From NCBI GenBank assembly GCA_051208045.1, contig JBPJFY010000005.1:62001-126000 (forward strand): a stretch of DNA of 64,000 nt. The letters run 5' to 3'. Below, one piece after another: positions 15,616-24,665 of the stretch. The position numbers and the translations under genes were made by a program. Numbering within the stretch: position 1 is the first letter of the stretch; each line of letters begins with the position of its first letter. Source of the stretch: LZORAL124-50-18 sp051208045. GTDB taxonomy: Bacteria > Pseudomonadota > Gammaproteobacteria > Pseudomonadales > Oleiphilaceae. The notes below the pieces were generated by a model. The model was not told the origin of the DNA. It did not search any database and worked only from the letters and a program-made list of their open reading frames with translations.

Positions 15616-16209
15616 ATGGCCATTCTGGTTCGAGGAAATAATCTGGACGGGGCGGAAGCGCGGCGAAAATTCGATAATGCGATCCGTTATTTGAAAAACT
15701 CTGCGTTGGCGGATGACATCATCACCGACTTGCTGACCATCAAGGATTTGCTCACTATTTATGTGGGGACGGACAGCAATCCCAAACGTATTAACGTGTA
15801 TGCGCACCCACCTCGCGAAAGCAAAATGTCGGCAGGCACGATCTATTGGGACCCCTCCGTAGAAGTGGGGGTGCGCGATAAAGTGAAGAATTACAAAGGC
15901 GAGCGGTTACGCCCGGATGTGCCCTGGGTGCAAAAACACGGTACCTGGACCTGCTGTGGTAAGCGCTTTGGTACGGAACGTGATCAGGAAGGCGTGATCA
16001 GTGCGCCGATGTGTCTAATGCACGAAATGGGGCATTCGGTGCAGTTTTTGTCGGACAAAGAGGGGTATCGGGCGATTAAAGAGGGCAGTGGTGTTCGCCC
16101 GGATCTGGAACAGCTCAATACCGAAGCCATCGAACAGCCCATTATTCTGGAGTTACGGGCAAAAGGGATGGCGGAAGGTATTCGGTGGGACTATTTGCAC
16201 ACAAGGTAA
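15616..16209 (+). CDS. M91-type (NleD-like) zinc metallopeptidase
   Basis: The 197-residue protein carries a zinc motif HEMGHSVQF (His at residues about 136 and 140, Glu between). A downstream acidic stretch NTEAIEQPIILELR could provide the third zinc ligand. This layout, small size and lack of a signal peptide fit the M91 peptidase family, whose known members include the secreted effector NleD that cleaves host JNK/p38. Two cysteines (TCCGKRFG) lie before the active site. GGGGGGAG precedes the ATG. No secretion genes lie nearby, so delivery and target are unknown; it could also be an intracellular toxin-like protein. Base composition returns to the window norm here. Confidence 0.7.
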   Translation: MAILVRGNNLDGAEARRKFDNAIRYLKNSALADDIITDLLTIKDLLTIYVGTDSNPKRINVYAHPPRESKMSAGTIYWDPSVEVGVRDKVKNYKGERLRPDVPWVQKHGTWTCCGKRFGTERDQEGVISAPMCLMHEMGHSVQFLSDKEGYRAIKEGSGVRPDLEQLNTEAIEQPIILELRAKGMAEGIRWDYLHTR

Positions 16210-16245
16210 GCAGCGGCTTGCGCAGCCTGGTGACGGCTGCATAGA

Positions 16246-17220
16246 TCAGGCGTCATCCACTTTGGCCGCACCGCGCTTCAGCATCACCTTGCCACAGTGG
16301 GGGCAGTGGTAGTCGCCTTCATCATCCACTTCCATGGCTTCGATGAGCCCGTCAACAATGTCCCGGGCTTCTTCCTTTTCCAGCCCGAGACGTTTCCGCT
16401 CCCGGGTGAGGTGTCTGCGTTCTGATCGGGAAATGACACCATCTGCCAGCGCTTCACGGGCTTCTGCCTCATACTTGGCTTTGCGCAAATCAATCTCGCG
16501 GTTAAAGCCTGACGCGATGATCCCGGCGGGGAGCGCGGCGATACCAATGCCAATGATGCTGATGACCATGGCGAGCGCCTTTCCGCCCGTGGTAATGGGC
16601 ACCACATCACCGTAGCCCACGGTGGTGAGGGTCACCGCTGCCCACCAGATGGCCCGTGGGATCGAGCCAAATGCCTGGGGTTGATCATCGCCCTCTACCA
16701 GATAAATACCTGCCGAGGCCAACAGCAACAGCATGACGAGAATAAATATGGCGGACAGCAGGCTGCTGGACTCCTTGCGCAGCACCGTGAGCAGCATGTC
16801 CATTGAGCGTGAGTAGCGTGTGAGTTTGAACAGTCGGACGAGTCGGAGCACGCGCAGATAGAGGGGGTCCAGGGTAATAATGCCGACCAGATAATACGGG
16901 GCAATGGCAAAAAAATCGATGAGGGCCATGGGGGTGAATACGTAACGTAATCGCGGCCACCGTAAGTGGCTCAAATGCGGAAAGTGGGGGGCAGTCCACA
17001 CCCGAAGGCCATATTCAATGGTAAACACAAACACACTGAAGGTCTCAATGGCGACAAATAATTCACGATACTGCCGCCGAAAAACGATTTCGGTTTCCAG
17101 TACGATAACCACCACATTGATGATAATCAACGCCAGTATAAATGCATCAAAGAGTTTGCTGGGCAGCGTATCGCGTACTTCTACGATATCGTACACTTTG
17201 GCTCGGAGCGTTTTTTTCAA
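16246..17220 (-). CDS. voltage-gated-type potassium channel protein
   Basis: An inner-membrane ion channel subunit of the Kv/ion transporter family. Six transmembrane segments span residues about 20-240. S4 carries spaced arginines (YLRVLRLVRLFKLTRYSRS), and the selectivity filter is TTVGYGDVVP near residue 200, which indicates K+ selectivity. The cytoplasmic C-terminus (residues about 245-324) is helical and charged and ends in a single zinc-knuckle-like CPHCGK, unusual for such channels. It is convergent with the peptidase gene, with 36 bases between their stops. The start at 17220 (MKKTLRAKVYDIVE) fits the family. The physiological role, such as K+ homeostasis, is inferred. Confidence 0.9.
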   Translation of the reverse strand: MKKTLRAKVYDIVEVRDTLPSKLFDAFILALIIINVVVIVLETEIVFRRQYRELFVAIETFSVFVFTIEYGLRVWTAPHFPHLSHLRWPRLRYVFTPMALIDFFAIAPYYLVGIITLDPLYLRVLRLVRLFKLTRYSRSMDMLLTVLRKESSSLLSAIFILVMLLLLASAGIYLVEGDDQPQAFGSIPRAIWWAAVTLTTVGYGDVVPITTGGKALAMVISIIGIGIAALPAGIIASGFNREIDLRKAKYEAEAREALADGVISRSERRHLTRERKRLGLEKEEARDIVDGLIEAMEVDDEGDYHCPHCGKVMLKRGAAKVDDA

Positions 17221-17483
17221 GGACAGCCTTCCGATCGGAGAAAATCTCTTTCAGAATAGATGCTCATTACCGTTTTTGCACGTTGAGCAGGATGGCCGGC
17301 TTGTGGTAAAAATGTGATGCCCGTCACGGAGGCTGATGGTTCATTGAACCCGGTGAGGGCGGCATGATGCCTCCGACGCTATCTGATGGCGGGAATGATC
17401 ATTCCCATACTGCACATACCCCTAACAGTTGTTATCGCTTTGAAAGGATGCTGTCTTCGAAGCTCTTAGAAATGGAGAGAGAA

Positions 17484-18863
17484 ATGAACGTGATACACTC
17501 GTTGAAACTTGCCTGTTTGCCTGTGGCTATTGCAGCTGCGTCTATCGCAACTCAAAGCCAGGCGGCTTGTATGGATCGTGGTTTTTCCGACATAGAAAAC
17601 AAGGTGATGGACGCGTACATCGCTTATTATGGTCGGCCAGCGGACCCGGCCGGTCTGGCCTGGTGGGCGGAGCAGCTCGAAGCCAATGGCGGCGATTTGG
17701 GGGCGATTATTGATGCCTTTGGCAGCTCTCAGGAATTTGTGGATCGCTATGGCTCCTTGAGCAACCAGGATCTGGTGAATAATGTTTATCAGCAGCTGTT
17801 TGGTCGTGACGCGGATACCGGTGGTCTGGGCTGGTACACCGGCTTGCTGGACAGTGGACAAAGCACGTTGCAGAAAATCACGCTGGATATTATGGGGGGG
17901 GCAACCGGAGACGATGCACCCATCGTGGCAAACCGGAAAAATGTTGCAGAACACTTTGTCACCCAATTGGAAGTCGCGTCGGACGTGACCATTTCCGGGG
18001 ACACCTATAACACGTTGATGCAGTCGGTGCTGGGTGATAGCAGCACCGCAGAAGCGGCCTGTACGTTGGTGGACACCACAATCGTTTCTCTAGGCGGGGT
18101 GCTTGATGGCGGCGATACCGGTGGAGATACAGGAGGGGATACAGGAGGGGATAATGGTGGTGATACCGGCGGTGGCTCCAATGGCGGGCAGTCCGGCGTT
18201 ACCAATCAAGGCAGTGGAAATTGTATTACTCCGGCTTTCCCGGCAGCTGGAAAGTCTGCGACCTATGAGGTGACTACAGCAGGTATTTCTGACGTCAGCA
18301 CCATGACGATGACCGTGACGGAATCTACGGGTACCGTTTTCACGATCAATACAGATCAGTCTACCGTCACCAATGGGCAGACAATCACCTCGTCATCTAC
18401 GGTGAAGTCGATTTTCGACATTAGCAATGGGGCGATGGCTCTGGTGTCTTCAGAGGTGACCGCCGATTCTTCGTTCATGGGGTTTGTGACCACAAGCCAG
18501 AGTACAACCACGTATTCACCCTACGAATACTCAACACCGGTCACTATTTGTGAAGGGATGTCCTGGTACTCGGCACCTGTGACTGCGACTTCGGAAGGAT
18601 CGACCACAACGAATGGTGTCACCATACCGCAGCCGTTAAATACGTACACTACCAGTGGGTATACCGAAACCGTTGAAAGCTTAAATGAGTCGGTTACCGT
18701 ACCCGCCGGAAGCTTCAGTACCATCAAAATTAAAGTGTTGGATGACGACAATAGTTACAGTTACTCGTGGATGGTCAATGCCAACTGGTTCGTGAAATCA
18801 GAGTCCTACGACAAAGACGGTAAGCTGATAAGCACCATTCAAGCGACGTCTGTTTCGAACTGA
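17484..18863 (+). CDS. secreted DUF4214 protein with Gly-Asp-rich linker
   Basis: The ATG at 17484 gives a clear Sec signal peptide (about residues 1-28, ending QSQAA) and follows GGAGAGAG; upstream in-frame ATGs would add a useless extension. A DUF4214 region follows (VMDAYIAYYGRPADPAGLAW, then LVNNVYQQLFGRDADTGGLG, residues about 35-150). DUF4214 occurs in S-layer-like and secreted surface proteins. A linker of repeated GGDT units (about residues 210-236, nucleotides 18112-18190) joins a Thr/Ser-rich beta domain at the C-terminus. The linker DNA is a perfect-to-imperfect short repeat that could vary in length. Export beyond the inner membrane is inferred; the role is unknown. Confidence 0.8.
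   Translation: MNVIHSLKLACLPVAIAAASIATQSQAACMDRGFSDIENKVMDAYIAYYGRPADPAGLAWWAEQLEANGGDLGAIIDAFGSSQEFVDRYGSLSNQDLVNNVYQQLFGRDADTGGLGWYTGLLDSGQSTLQKITLDIMGGATGDDAPIVANRKNVAEHFVTQLEVASDVTISGDTYNTLMQSVLGDSSTAEAACTLVDTTIVSLGGVLDGGDTGGDTGGDTGGDNGGDTGGGSNGGQSGVTNQGSGNCITPAFPAAGKSATYEVTTAGISDVSTMTMTVTESTGTVFTINTDQSTVTNGQTITSSSTVKSIFDISNGAMALVSSEVTADSSFMGFVTTSQSTTTYSPYEYSTPVTICEGMSWYSAPVTATSEGSTTTNGVTIPQPLNTYTTSGYTETVESLNESVTVPAGSFSTIKIKVLDDDNSYSYSWMVNANWFVKSESYDKDGKLISTIQATSVSN
18112..18175 (+). repeat. coding short tandem repeat for the GGDT linker
   Basis: Units of about 12 bases, such as GGAGATACAGGA and GGGGATACAGGA, repeat in frame and encode Gly-Gly-Asp-Thr. Repeat-number variation would change only the linker length because the period is a multiple of three. 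Confidence 0.6.
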
Positions 18864-18937
18864 TCTTGATGAGGCACATCACGAGTTGGAGATGTGCCGG
18901 CTTCAACTTGCTCTATGCAGAGGCTTAATCTGACAGG

Positions 18938-19741
18938 CTACTGCGTATAACTCCTGACCACTTCCTCCACCGCGCCCTGCGCTTTGTACTCAGCCATCGC
19001 TTTGTCAAACAGCGGGATGATCCAGGTGAAACTGGATCGCTTGCTGACGAGCAACGGAAAAGGCACGGAATCAAACATGGCGGGCTGCATTTCCAGTGTG
19101 TTCCCCAGTTTTTCGCCATTGATGATCACTTGGCCGGCAGCACCAATGTGTATGGCAACGTCATACCTATTGGCAGCAATACTACGAAAGCACAGATTAA
19201 TGTCTTTCAGGTAGTGCACCTTAATATTGTGTGCGCCATAAAAGTTCTGTGCCCAGCCATTGCCGATCATATCGCACACGCGAAACTCATTCAGCCGTTG
19301 CACGTTGTCCAGCGTGATCGACTTTAGCGCTTTGTAGTGTTTGCTTTTGACGTTGATAAAGGCACGTTCTTCCATGGTGTACACGATTTCTTCACTGGCA
19401 ATACTGTACTCCAGCCGTTGCGGGGTCGCCGCCGTGATAAACGCATCATTAACGCCACTTTGAATATTGGCCTGTACGCGCTTCCAGGGGTAGCCCTCGA
19501 TGTCCAGCTGAATGTTCAATTGACTGCCCAGCACATCGCGGGCGATATCCACGAGGATGCCGCGCATTTCTCCACCTGAATCCTTATAACTGTAGGGGGG
19601 CCATTTGTCGTTAAAAGCCAGCTTGAGCGCGCCTGTATCTGCATTGACGGCGCAGGTGTTGCCTAAAAGGAGTGGGAGCAGCAGGGCGACAAGTCGCGGT
19701 ACGAACGAGGTGGGCGCTGTGTTTTCACTGTGAGTATTCAT
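18938..19741 (-). CDS. periplasmic substrate-binding protein, family 3 type
   Basis: The 267-residue product has an N-terminal signal peptide (hydrophobic LVALLLPLLLG) and the start of a bacterial extracellular solute-binding domain (LKLAFNDKWPPYSYKDSGGE, then RGILVDIARDVL). No permease or ATPase gene lies nearby. Orphan proteins of this group in marine gammaproteobacteria are common and may bind amino acids or act as sensors. The start at 19741 (MNTHSENTA) was preferred over a TTG at 19786, though neither has a good ribosome binding site. The MITE at 19791-20058 sits directly upstream and may have replaced or altered its promoter. Confidence 0.78.
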   Translation of the reverse strand: MNTHSENTAPTSFVPRLVALLLPLLLGNTCAVNADTGALKLAFNDKWPPYSYKDSGGEMRGILVDIARDVLGSQLNIQLDIEGYPWKRVQANIQSGVNDAFITAATPQRLEYSIASEEIVYTMEERAFINVKSKHYKALKSITLDNVQRLNEFRVCDMIGNGWAQNFYGAHNIKVHYLKDINLCFRSIAANRYDVAIHIGAAGQVIINGEKLGNTLEMQPAMFDSVPFPLLVSKRSSFTWIIPLFDKAMAEYKAQGAVEEVVRSYTQ

Positions 19742-19790
19742 GTAGGAGACGCTCGGTGGAAGCACACGTTTATCAGTATAGATCAATAAT

Positions 19791-20058
19791 TAGGGCGTGT
19801 TGACGTTTCATTCTCAACTTCTGCCAATGCTATTTTCCGTCCGGCTAGGCGGAATGAGTGTGATGTAGTTATTCTACTTGAACGAAAGACAACGACGTTC
19901 GGAGGGAAAATAGCGCAGGCCCTGCGGGTTGTGACTAAAATTCCATCACTCATTGTCATTCGTCATTCATTTGGAATAACCAAACCTCATTCCTCATTTC
20001 GCGATTGATGGAATTTTAGTCACAACAGAAGCTGAGAATGAAACGTCAACACGCCCTA
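19791..20058. mobile_element. MITE with long terminal and nested inverted repeats
   Basis: A non-coding element of 268 bases. The ends (19791-19823 and 20026-20058) are 33-base inverted repeats with one mismatch, both beginning TAGGGCGTGTTGACG. The outermost TA on each side forms a direct TA pair, as in Tc1/mariner-IS630 target duplications. Inside lie two further inverted pairs: 19829-19843 with 19900-19914 (15 bases, one mismatch) and 19928-19948 with 20006-20026 (21 bases, perfect). Folded as single strand this gives a cloverleaf-like shape. No transposase gene is present, so it would move only in trans. It lies in the divergent promoter region of the binding-protein and diguanylate cyclase genes. 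Confidence 0.85.
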
Positions 20059-20175
20059 ACATTCGTGGTGAATCTTTGTGTGGAAGGCGTGAATGTGGGC
20101 TATAGTTAGAGGATTACGGCCCGTATTTGATTAAAAAGGATGACTGAGCGGGAATCCCCCCTTCAACAATAACAA

Positions 20176-21315
20176 ATGACTGAACATACCGATTTGACCG
20201 ATTCTGTTGTGCCAGACAGTGGCGTGCACCGCGAGCAGTCCGCTGCCCATTGGCGATTCCGGCAAATGGTCACCGTGCTCTACGGTAATTCATATACAGC
20301 GCTCTCCGGCAGTGTGATCGGCATGGGGGTTACCGCCTTCGTACTGGCGGATGTGTTTCCCGCTTGGCAATTGTGGATCTGGTTTGGGGTGGCTTTGTTG
20401 CTCAGCCTCGCGCGTTTGCTTGTGTATCGGCGCTATACCTCAAATCCGGAGGCGTGCTCACCGCAGGCATGGCTGGGGTGGCACCGTGGGCTCACCTTTG
20501 TTTCGGGGTGCCTGTATGGCGCGCTGGGTGTGCTGTTTTTCGGTGATAACCCGTTGTATCAGGCGGTGGTGATCTTCGTCATCTGTGGCATGGCCTCGGG
20601 AGCTGTGGGTACGTACGCCGTGGATTTGTTGACTTATAAGCTGTTCCTGTTTCCGGCGGTCATTCCGTTAATGGGGCGAATTTTGCAGGAGGGCGAGCGA
20701 CCCCACCTGGCCTTGGGGATTCTCATCGGTGTACTCACGCTGGTATTGATGAAAGCTGCCCGGCAGGCGAGCCGAATAATGACAGATAACATCGATCTGA
20801 CTTTCTCGCTGCAATATCGAGCGACCCATGATTCGCTGGTCGGATTGCTGAACCGGGAAGAATTTGAGCATGTGTTTGAAGATCGTACGGCCGGTCAGCA
20901 CGTGACGGCTTGCCTGTTGTTTATTGATCTGGACCACTTCAAGGCAGTGAATGACACTTTGGGACACCAGGCGGGGGATAAGGTGCTGAAAAGCATCGGC
21001 GATATTATCCGTTCGTCCGTGCGAGCAGATGATGTGGCCGGGCGAATGGGAGGCGATGAATTTGTGATTCTGCTCTGCCCGGCAAATGTGGCTCAGGCAG
21101 AAATTGTCGCCCAGCATATTCTGGACAAGATCACCCGTTATCAGGCCGTTTTGCCGGAAGCCCATCCTCGCCTGGGTGCCAGCATTGGTATCGGATATTG
21201 TGTGGATGAGCCCGTCAAATACAAATCCATGATGCGTGCCGCCGACATGGCCTGTTATGAAATCAAACGTTCCGGGAAAGGCGCTTTCGGGCATCACCGC
21301 GTGACGGATGTTTGA
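20176..21315 (+). CDS. membrane-bound diguanylate cyclase
   Basis: The protein makes the second messenger c-di-GMP from two GTP. An N-terminal half with about six membrane helices (residues about 30-200) acts as a sensor of unknown input. The GGDEF domain occupies residues about 210-375. The active-site motif is intact (GRMGGDEFVIL, residues about 292-296), and RADD five residues upstream is a complete RxxD inhibitory site, so product feedback is expected. The ATG at 20176 lies 117 bases after the MITE and has no strong ribosome binding site. The gene stands alone. Output partners are not visible, though an HD-GYP phosphodiesterase (52539) and a second cyclase (40239) are in the window. Confidence 0.93.
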   Translation: MTEHTDLTDSVVPDSGVHREQSAAHWRFRQMVTVLYGNSYTALSGSVIGMGVTAFVLADVFPAWQLWIWFGVALLLSLARLLVYRRYTSNPEACSPQAWLGWHRGLTFVSGCLYGALGVLFFGDNPLYQAVVIFVICGMASGAVGTYAVDLLTYKLFLFPAVIPLMGRILQEGERPHLALGILIGVLTLVLMKAARQASRIMTDNIDLTFSLQYRATHDSLVGLLNREEFEHVFEDRTAGQHVTACLLFIDLDHFKAVNDTLGHQAGDKVLKSIGDIIRSSVRADDVAGRMGGDEFVILLCPANVAQAEIVAQHILDKITRYQAVLPEAHPRLGASIGIGYCVDEPVKYKSMMRAADMACYEIKRSGKGAFGHHRVTDV

Positions 21316-21441
21316 CCGTATCGGGATGTCGTCCACTTTTCTATTTCTAGTTTTCTTATTCTAATTTGCCAGCTTAGGATGATCGGGCAGGGCCGTTCAA
21401 TCTCGACCCATTCATCATCGTTTTTTAACAAGGACCGAGTC

Positions 21442-21807
21442 ATGGGAAAATTACTCTCTATTCAGAAGCAAATTCAAGAAAACGTAGAAACCGTCATTAA
21501 CAAAGCGGAAGAGCAGTATCTGGCACTGTCGGACAAAACTGCCGAGTTCACGAACAAAGCGTATGATCAACAGAAGCAATTGGTGGTTAAGTTCTGTGCA
21601 CAGTTGAGAGACTTCAACGACAAGGCGGCAGAAGCCTCCGCAAAAGTCATTTCCAAAGTTGAAAAAGAGCCCACCACAGAAGACAAAGCAAAAGAAGCCG
21701 TAGACAAAGCGGCAGAAGCGACGAAAACGGCGATTGAAAAAGCTGCCGTCGTTGCTGAAAAAGCGGCAACCAAAGCAAAAGCTGCAGCCGAAGAAGCGAC
21801 AGCCTAA
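21442..21807 (+). CDS. small helical Lys/Ala-rich phasin-like protein
   Basis: The 121-residue product is almost wholly helical and highly charged. Residues about 1-75 (IQKQIQENVETVINKAEEQY and the following coiled-coil) resemble the phasin family that coats polyhydroxyalkanoate granules. The rest is an Ala/Lys repeat (KAAEATKTAIEKAAVVAEKA and similar) of the kind found in PhaF- or histone-H1-like tails that bind DNA. The ATG at 21442 follows AAGGA; an upstream in-frame codon at 21379 lacks support. A PHA-system gene at 63029 shows that granule biology exists in this organism. A strong hairpin follows at 21867. The phasin assignment is by composition only. Confidence 0.6.
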   Translation: MGKLLSIQKQIQENVETVINKAEEQYLALSDKTAEFTNKAYDQQKQLVVKFCAQLRDFNDKAAEASAKVISKVEKEPTTEDKAKEAVDKAAEATKTAIEKAAVVAEKAATKAKAAAEEATA

Positions 21808-21866
21808 GCGCCCCTTATGAAGGGTGTGATGCATTTTTTTCCGAGGTGCAAACCCCGTCATACGCG

Positions 21867-21890
21867 ATAACGCCCCACTCGGGGCGTTAT
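21867..21890 (+). terminator. hairpin terminator after the phasin-like gene
   Basis: ATAACGCCCC (21867-21876) and GGGGCGTTAT (21881-21890) form a perfect 10-bp stem with a 4-base loop. There is no immediate T run; a TTTTT lies about 10 bases further on. Confidence 0.6.
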
Positions 21891-22106
21891 ACCCAGCGGA
21901 CTTTTTGGTACAAAAAAGTCAGAACCGAATCCCCTCCTTAAATAATGTGAGTTGCGTCTCATTTCTTGTGCGAAATTGACATAAATTGCCCTATTTTTCC
22001 TATTGCTTGAGCCGGGTTAGCTGTTAGTCTCATAGTGCCTAAGTTGTCGGGAGATTCCCGTGGCGGACCAATAACAAAAACAAAAAAACAGCAAGGTTGG
22101 CCTGGT

Positions 22107-23279
22107 ATGAAGAGTCGTGTTGTCGTTGCGAGCGTATTCGTCATTGCGGTGGGAACCGCGTTTTATCTGGAATCACCGGTTCGATGGGGATCAGAGAGGC
22201 CGGACATAGGAGGTGAGCACAAGCGTGCATTGGCTCCTCAGTCGCCGACACACCGGTCGACGTCGCTGGACGTGCCCCCGGTGGTGGAAGCTCTGCCCTC
22301 AGTACCGGTTGTGTCGGGAGCTCAGGCAACGTTCGAGTTATCGCAGGCGGATGAACAAAATCCCTATGCGGAAGAAGCCCTGAAAGCCCAGTTTATGCAA
22401 GTGGCCGATCAATACGAGGCTGCCATGCAGTTCCCCTCGGACTCTCAGCCGATTTTCAGCGAGGCAGCGCTAAAACGCTACTTACCGCCAGACACCAGTG
22501 ATGTGGAACTCCCTTTTCCGCTGCCCGGTTATGACAAACCGGTTCAGGTGGCGATTCACATGGAGCGTTACCAATACTTTCATGGTGAGACCATTCCCGT
22601 CGGCCTGGTGATGAAGGGCGTAGATCCTGGTGCCCAAGTGCATGCGGTGATTCAGTTAAGAACGCTCACCGGTGAGACGCTTCAGCAGCAAACGCTGGTG
22701 GCAGATGACGATACCAGCGCGCTTTACACCGTGGTGCGCCCGGGACAGACCGCTGCCCAATGGCCGAATGAACTTCAAGTGCATGCCTTGGTGGAACTGG
22801 ATGACCATCGCCTGACACTCGCTGCGCCATTGCGCTACCATGCTCCGTCTGCGGTCATTGTGCAAACCAACGGAAGTACCGTCATTGGTCCTTATCTGCA
22901 CGTTCCTCTGCTGGTTCAGTTGAATCAGCCCGGCTATTACTTTGTCAGTGGCAATCTCTACAGCGCTCGGTCCGGCAAGCCTCTGCTGCATTTGGAAGCG
23001 GAGGGCGCGCTCACTTCGGCCATGGCATCACTGGACCTTCGTGCCCATATTGCCGCACTGAAAGTGAGTGGTGACGAAGGCGACTACCAGTTGAAGGATC
23101 TGAGGCTGGTTCGTGCTGCGGAGGATCATGAGCAGTCCGATGTCGCGGGCACCACCGCTCAGTCGTCGTTCCCGGTGACCGGGCACCCATTTTCATCTTA
23201 CGAAGATTCACCTTACCAGGACCCCGATGCCGAGGCTCGTTTGGCATTTCTCAGGAACCTGGGCGCACTCAGCGAGTAA
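22107..23279 (+). CDS. hypothetical membrane-anchored periplasmic protein
   Basis: A 390-residue protein with an N-terminal signal-anchor (VVVASVFVIAVGTAFYLE) and a proline-rich segment (residues about 40-75). A periplasmic part of mixed beta structure follows, including PFPLPGYDKPVQVAIHMERY and a stretch rich in antiparallel-strand patterns. I do not recognise a family. The ATG at 22107 was chosen because it places the hydrophobic helix at the N-terminus. It lies upstream of two lipase genes on the same strand, and like a lipase foldase it is membrane-anchored and periplasmic. However, no foldase motif (RxxFDY..LSALGE) was seen, so that role is not supported. Confidence 0.6.
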   Translation: MKSRVVVASVFVIAVGTAFYLESPVRWGSERPDIGGEHKRALAPQSPTHRSTSLDVPPVVEALPSVPVVSGAQATFELSQADEQNPYAEEALKAQFMQVADQYEAAMQFPSDSQPIFSEAALKRYLPPDTSDVELPFPLPGYDKPVQVAIHMERYQYFHGETIPVGLVMKGVDPGAQVHAVIQLRTLTGETLQQQTLVADDDTSALYTVVRPGQTAAQWPNELQVHALVELDDHRLTLAAPLRYHAPSAVIVQTNGSTVIGPYLHVPLLVQLNQPGYYFVSGNLYSARSGKPLLHLEAEGALTSAMASLDLRAHIAALKVSGDEGDYQLKDLRLVRAAEDHEQSDVAGTTAQSSFPVTGHPFSSYEDSPYQDPDAEARLAFLRNLGALSE

Positions 23280-23432
23280 TCGCGCAAAAAGTTTCAGGAC
23301 CCCACGCATTCTCCGGGTGGTCAGACCCGAGGAGGCGTGTGCCGTAGAAGCAGGGATTCCTGGATTCCAGGGGCTTCACACACTCTTTAATCATCCACAA
23401 CAAGTTTTATTGTCCACAACAAGGTAACCTCG

Positions 23433-24494
23433 ATGAACAATACAATAATAAAAGTCATCCTCTGTCTGTCGTTATTTGGTATAACGCTGGGCGCGCAGGC
23501 AAAACTGGCAGGTAAGAATGTCATTCTCGTACACGGGTTTCGCTCAACGGATCTCAATGACAAACCGAATGATGGCCAGCTTCAGAACCTGGCGAATCAA
23601 TATTGGTCTGCTTACTGGGGGAGCCGAGCGGAAGCAAAGATCTACTGGTCTTCGGCTGATCGCATCAGTGGCGGCGTCAAGAACAAAGTAAAGGCACAGT
23701 TTCAGTCGATTCAGAACAGCGGTTTGTGTACCGCTGGCTGTGTTATCGTGACCCATTCGACCGGGGATCTGGTCACGCGATATGCGTTGAAGAACCTCGG
23801 CGCGTGGGGCATCGATAAGAATAAGTTCAAGATTCTTGCGGTGCTCGATTTCGCGGGTGCAGGCGGCGGGACGGAAATAGCGGACATTGCGGTCGCGATC
23901 TCTGAGGGCAGCGGTTGGGTGAACAGCGCTCAGCGCTGGGCCATTGAGCAATTCATGGGATTCACACCGAAACAGGGGCAGATGGGCGTTCTGATTGATT
24001 TGCAGCCCAATAACGCCCGCAATCTGGCGGTGTCGAATGATGTTTATCCGCGCCTGCGATTTGTCGGCACGGGGTCCGAGTATGCCGGTGTGACCAAGCC
24101 GTTCTTATCCGGTGCGGACGACAGTGTGGTACCGCTGCACAGTGCCTGTGGTGCCAGCAGTAAGGGAGCCTATGACTCCTGTAGTCGAAGTGTTGCCAAC
24201 AATGGTGAGTTGAAATCGGTCAGCAAGGCACCGGGATCACTTTGGTATAACCACTATGTGGTGCTGATGGGTGAAAAAACCGGTCATGGGGGCACCATTA
24301 ATACGTCGAAAGGCAGTGAAATGACCACCGTCAGCAACAACTTCAACCGCAACGGCATCAATGTGGATTTCGCCACCAAAACGGAATCCAAGTGGTGGAG
24401 TTGGGGCAAAAAGGTGCGTTGGGTGAAATACAATGGCAACTGGGCGTCTAACTACAGCATGTCCAGCGTTGTATATGGCACGCTGAACAACTAG
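23433..24494 (+). CDS. secreted lipase-like alpha/beta hydrolase
   Basis: A signal peptide (about residues 1-23, ending AQA) precedes an alpha/beta-hydrolase domain that begins KNVILVHGFRSTD (oxyanion region HGF). The nucleophile elbow is THSTG (residues about 107-111) in CVIVTHSTGDLVTRYAL, so the first glycine of GxSxG is Thr. The catalytic aspartate is probably in GADDSVVPLHSAC, and a histidine lies in the later part (WYNHYVVLMGEKTGHGG). Four or more cysteines suggest disulfides. Length is 353 aa. It lies 262 bases before a LipA-type lipase. Substrates could be triacylglycerols or polyesters; sequence alone does not decide. Confidence 0.75.
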   Translation: MNNTIIKVILCLSLFGITLGAQAKLAGKNVILVHGFRSTDLNDKPNDGQLQNLANQYWSAYWGSRAEAKIYWSSADRISGGVKNKVKAQFQSIQNSGLCTAGCVIVTHSTGDLVTRYALKNLGAWGIDKNKFKILAVLDFAGAGGGTEIADIAVAISEGSGWVNSAQRWAIEQFMGFTPKQGQMGVLIDLQPNNARNLAVSNDVYPRLRFVGTGSEYAGVTKPFLSGADDSVVPLHSACGASSKGAYDSCSRSVANNGELKSVSKAPGSLWYNHYVVLMGEKTGHGGTINTSKGSEMTTVSNNFNRNGINVDFATKTESKWWSWGKKVRWVKYNGNWASNYSMSSVVYGTLNN

Positions 24495-24665
24495 CGGAAG
24501 CTCCTGAGCGTATCCGGCTTGACCGGGTACGCGTCTATCTCGTCGAATCAAATCACTTCCTTTTTTCAAAATTCAGGTTGTCTAACAGTCCAATTCACTG
24601 TATTTTTAATATTCTGTTAACAAGATCACAAAAACACACATTTCTTTACGGAGGTTGTGCCGAAG

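Noticed and set aside
22107..23279. Lipase foldase (Lif/LipB)
   Set aside because: Anchored periplasmic protein before lipases, but no foldase motif and wrong gene order.
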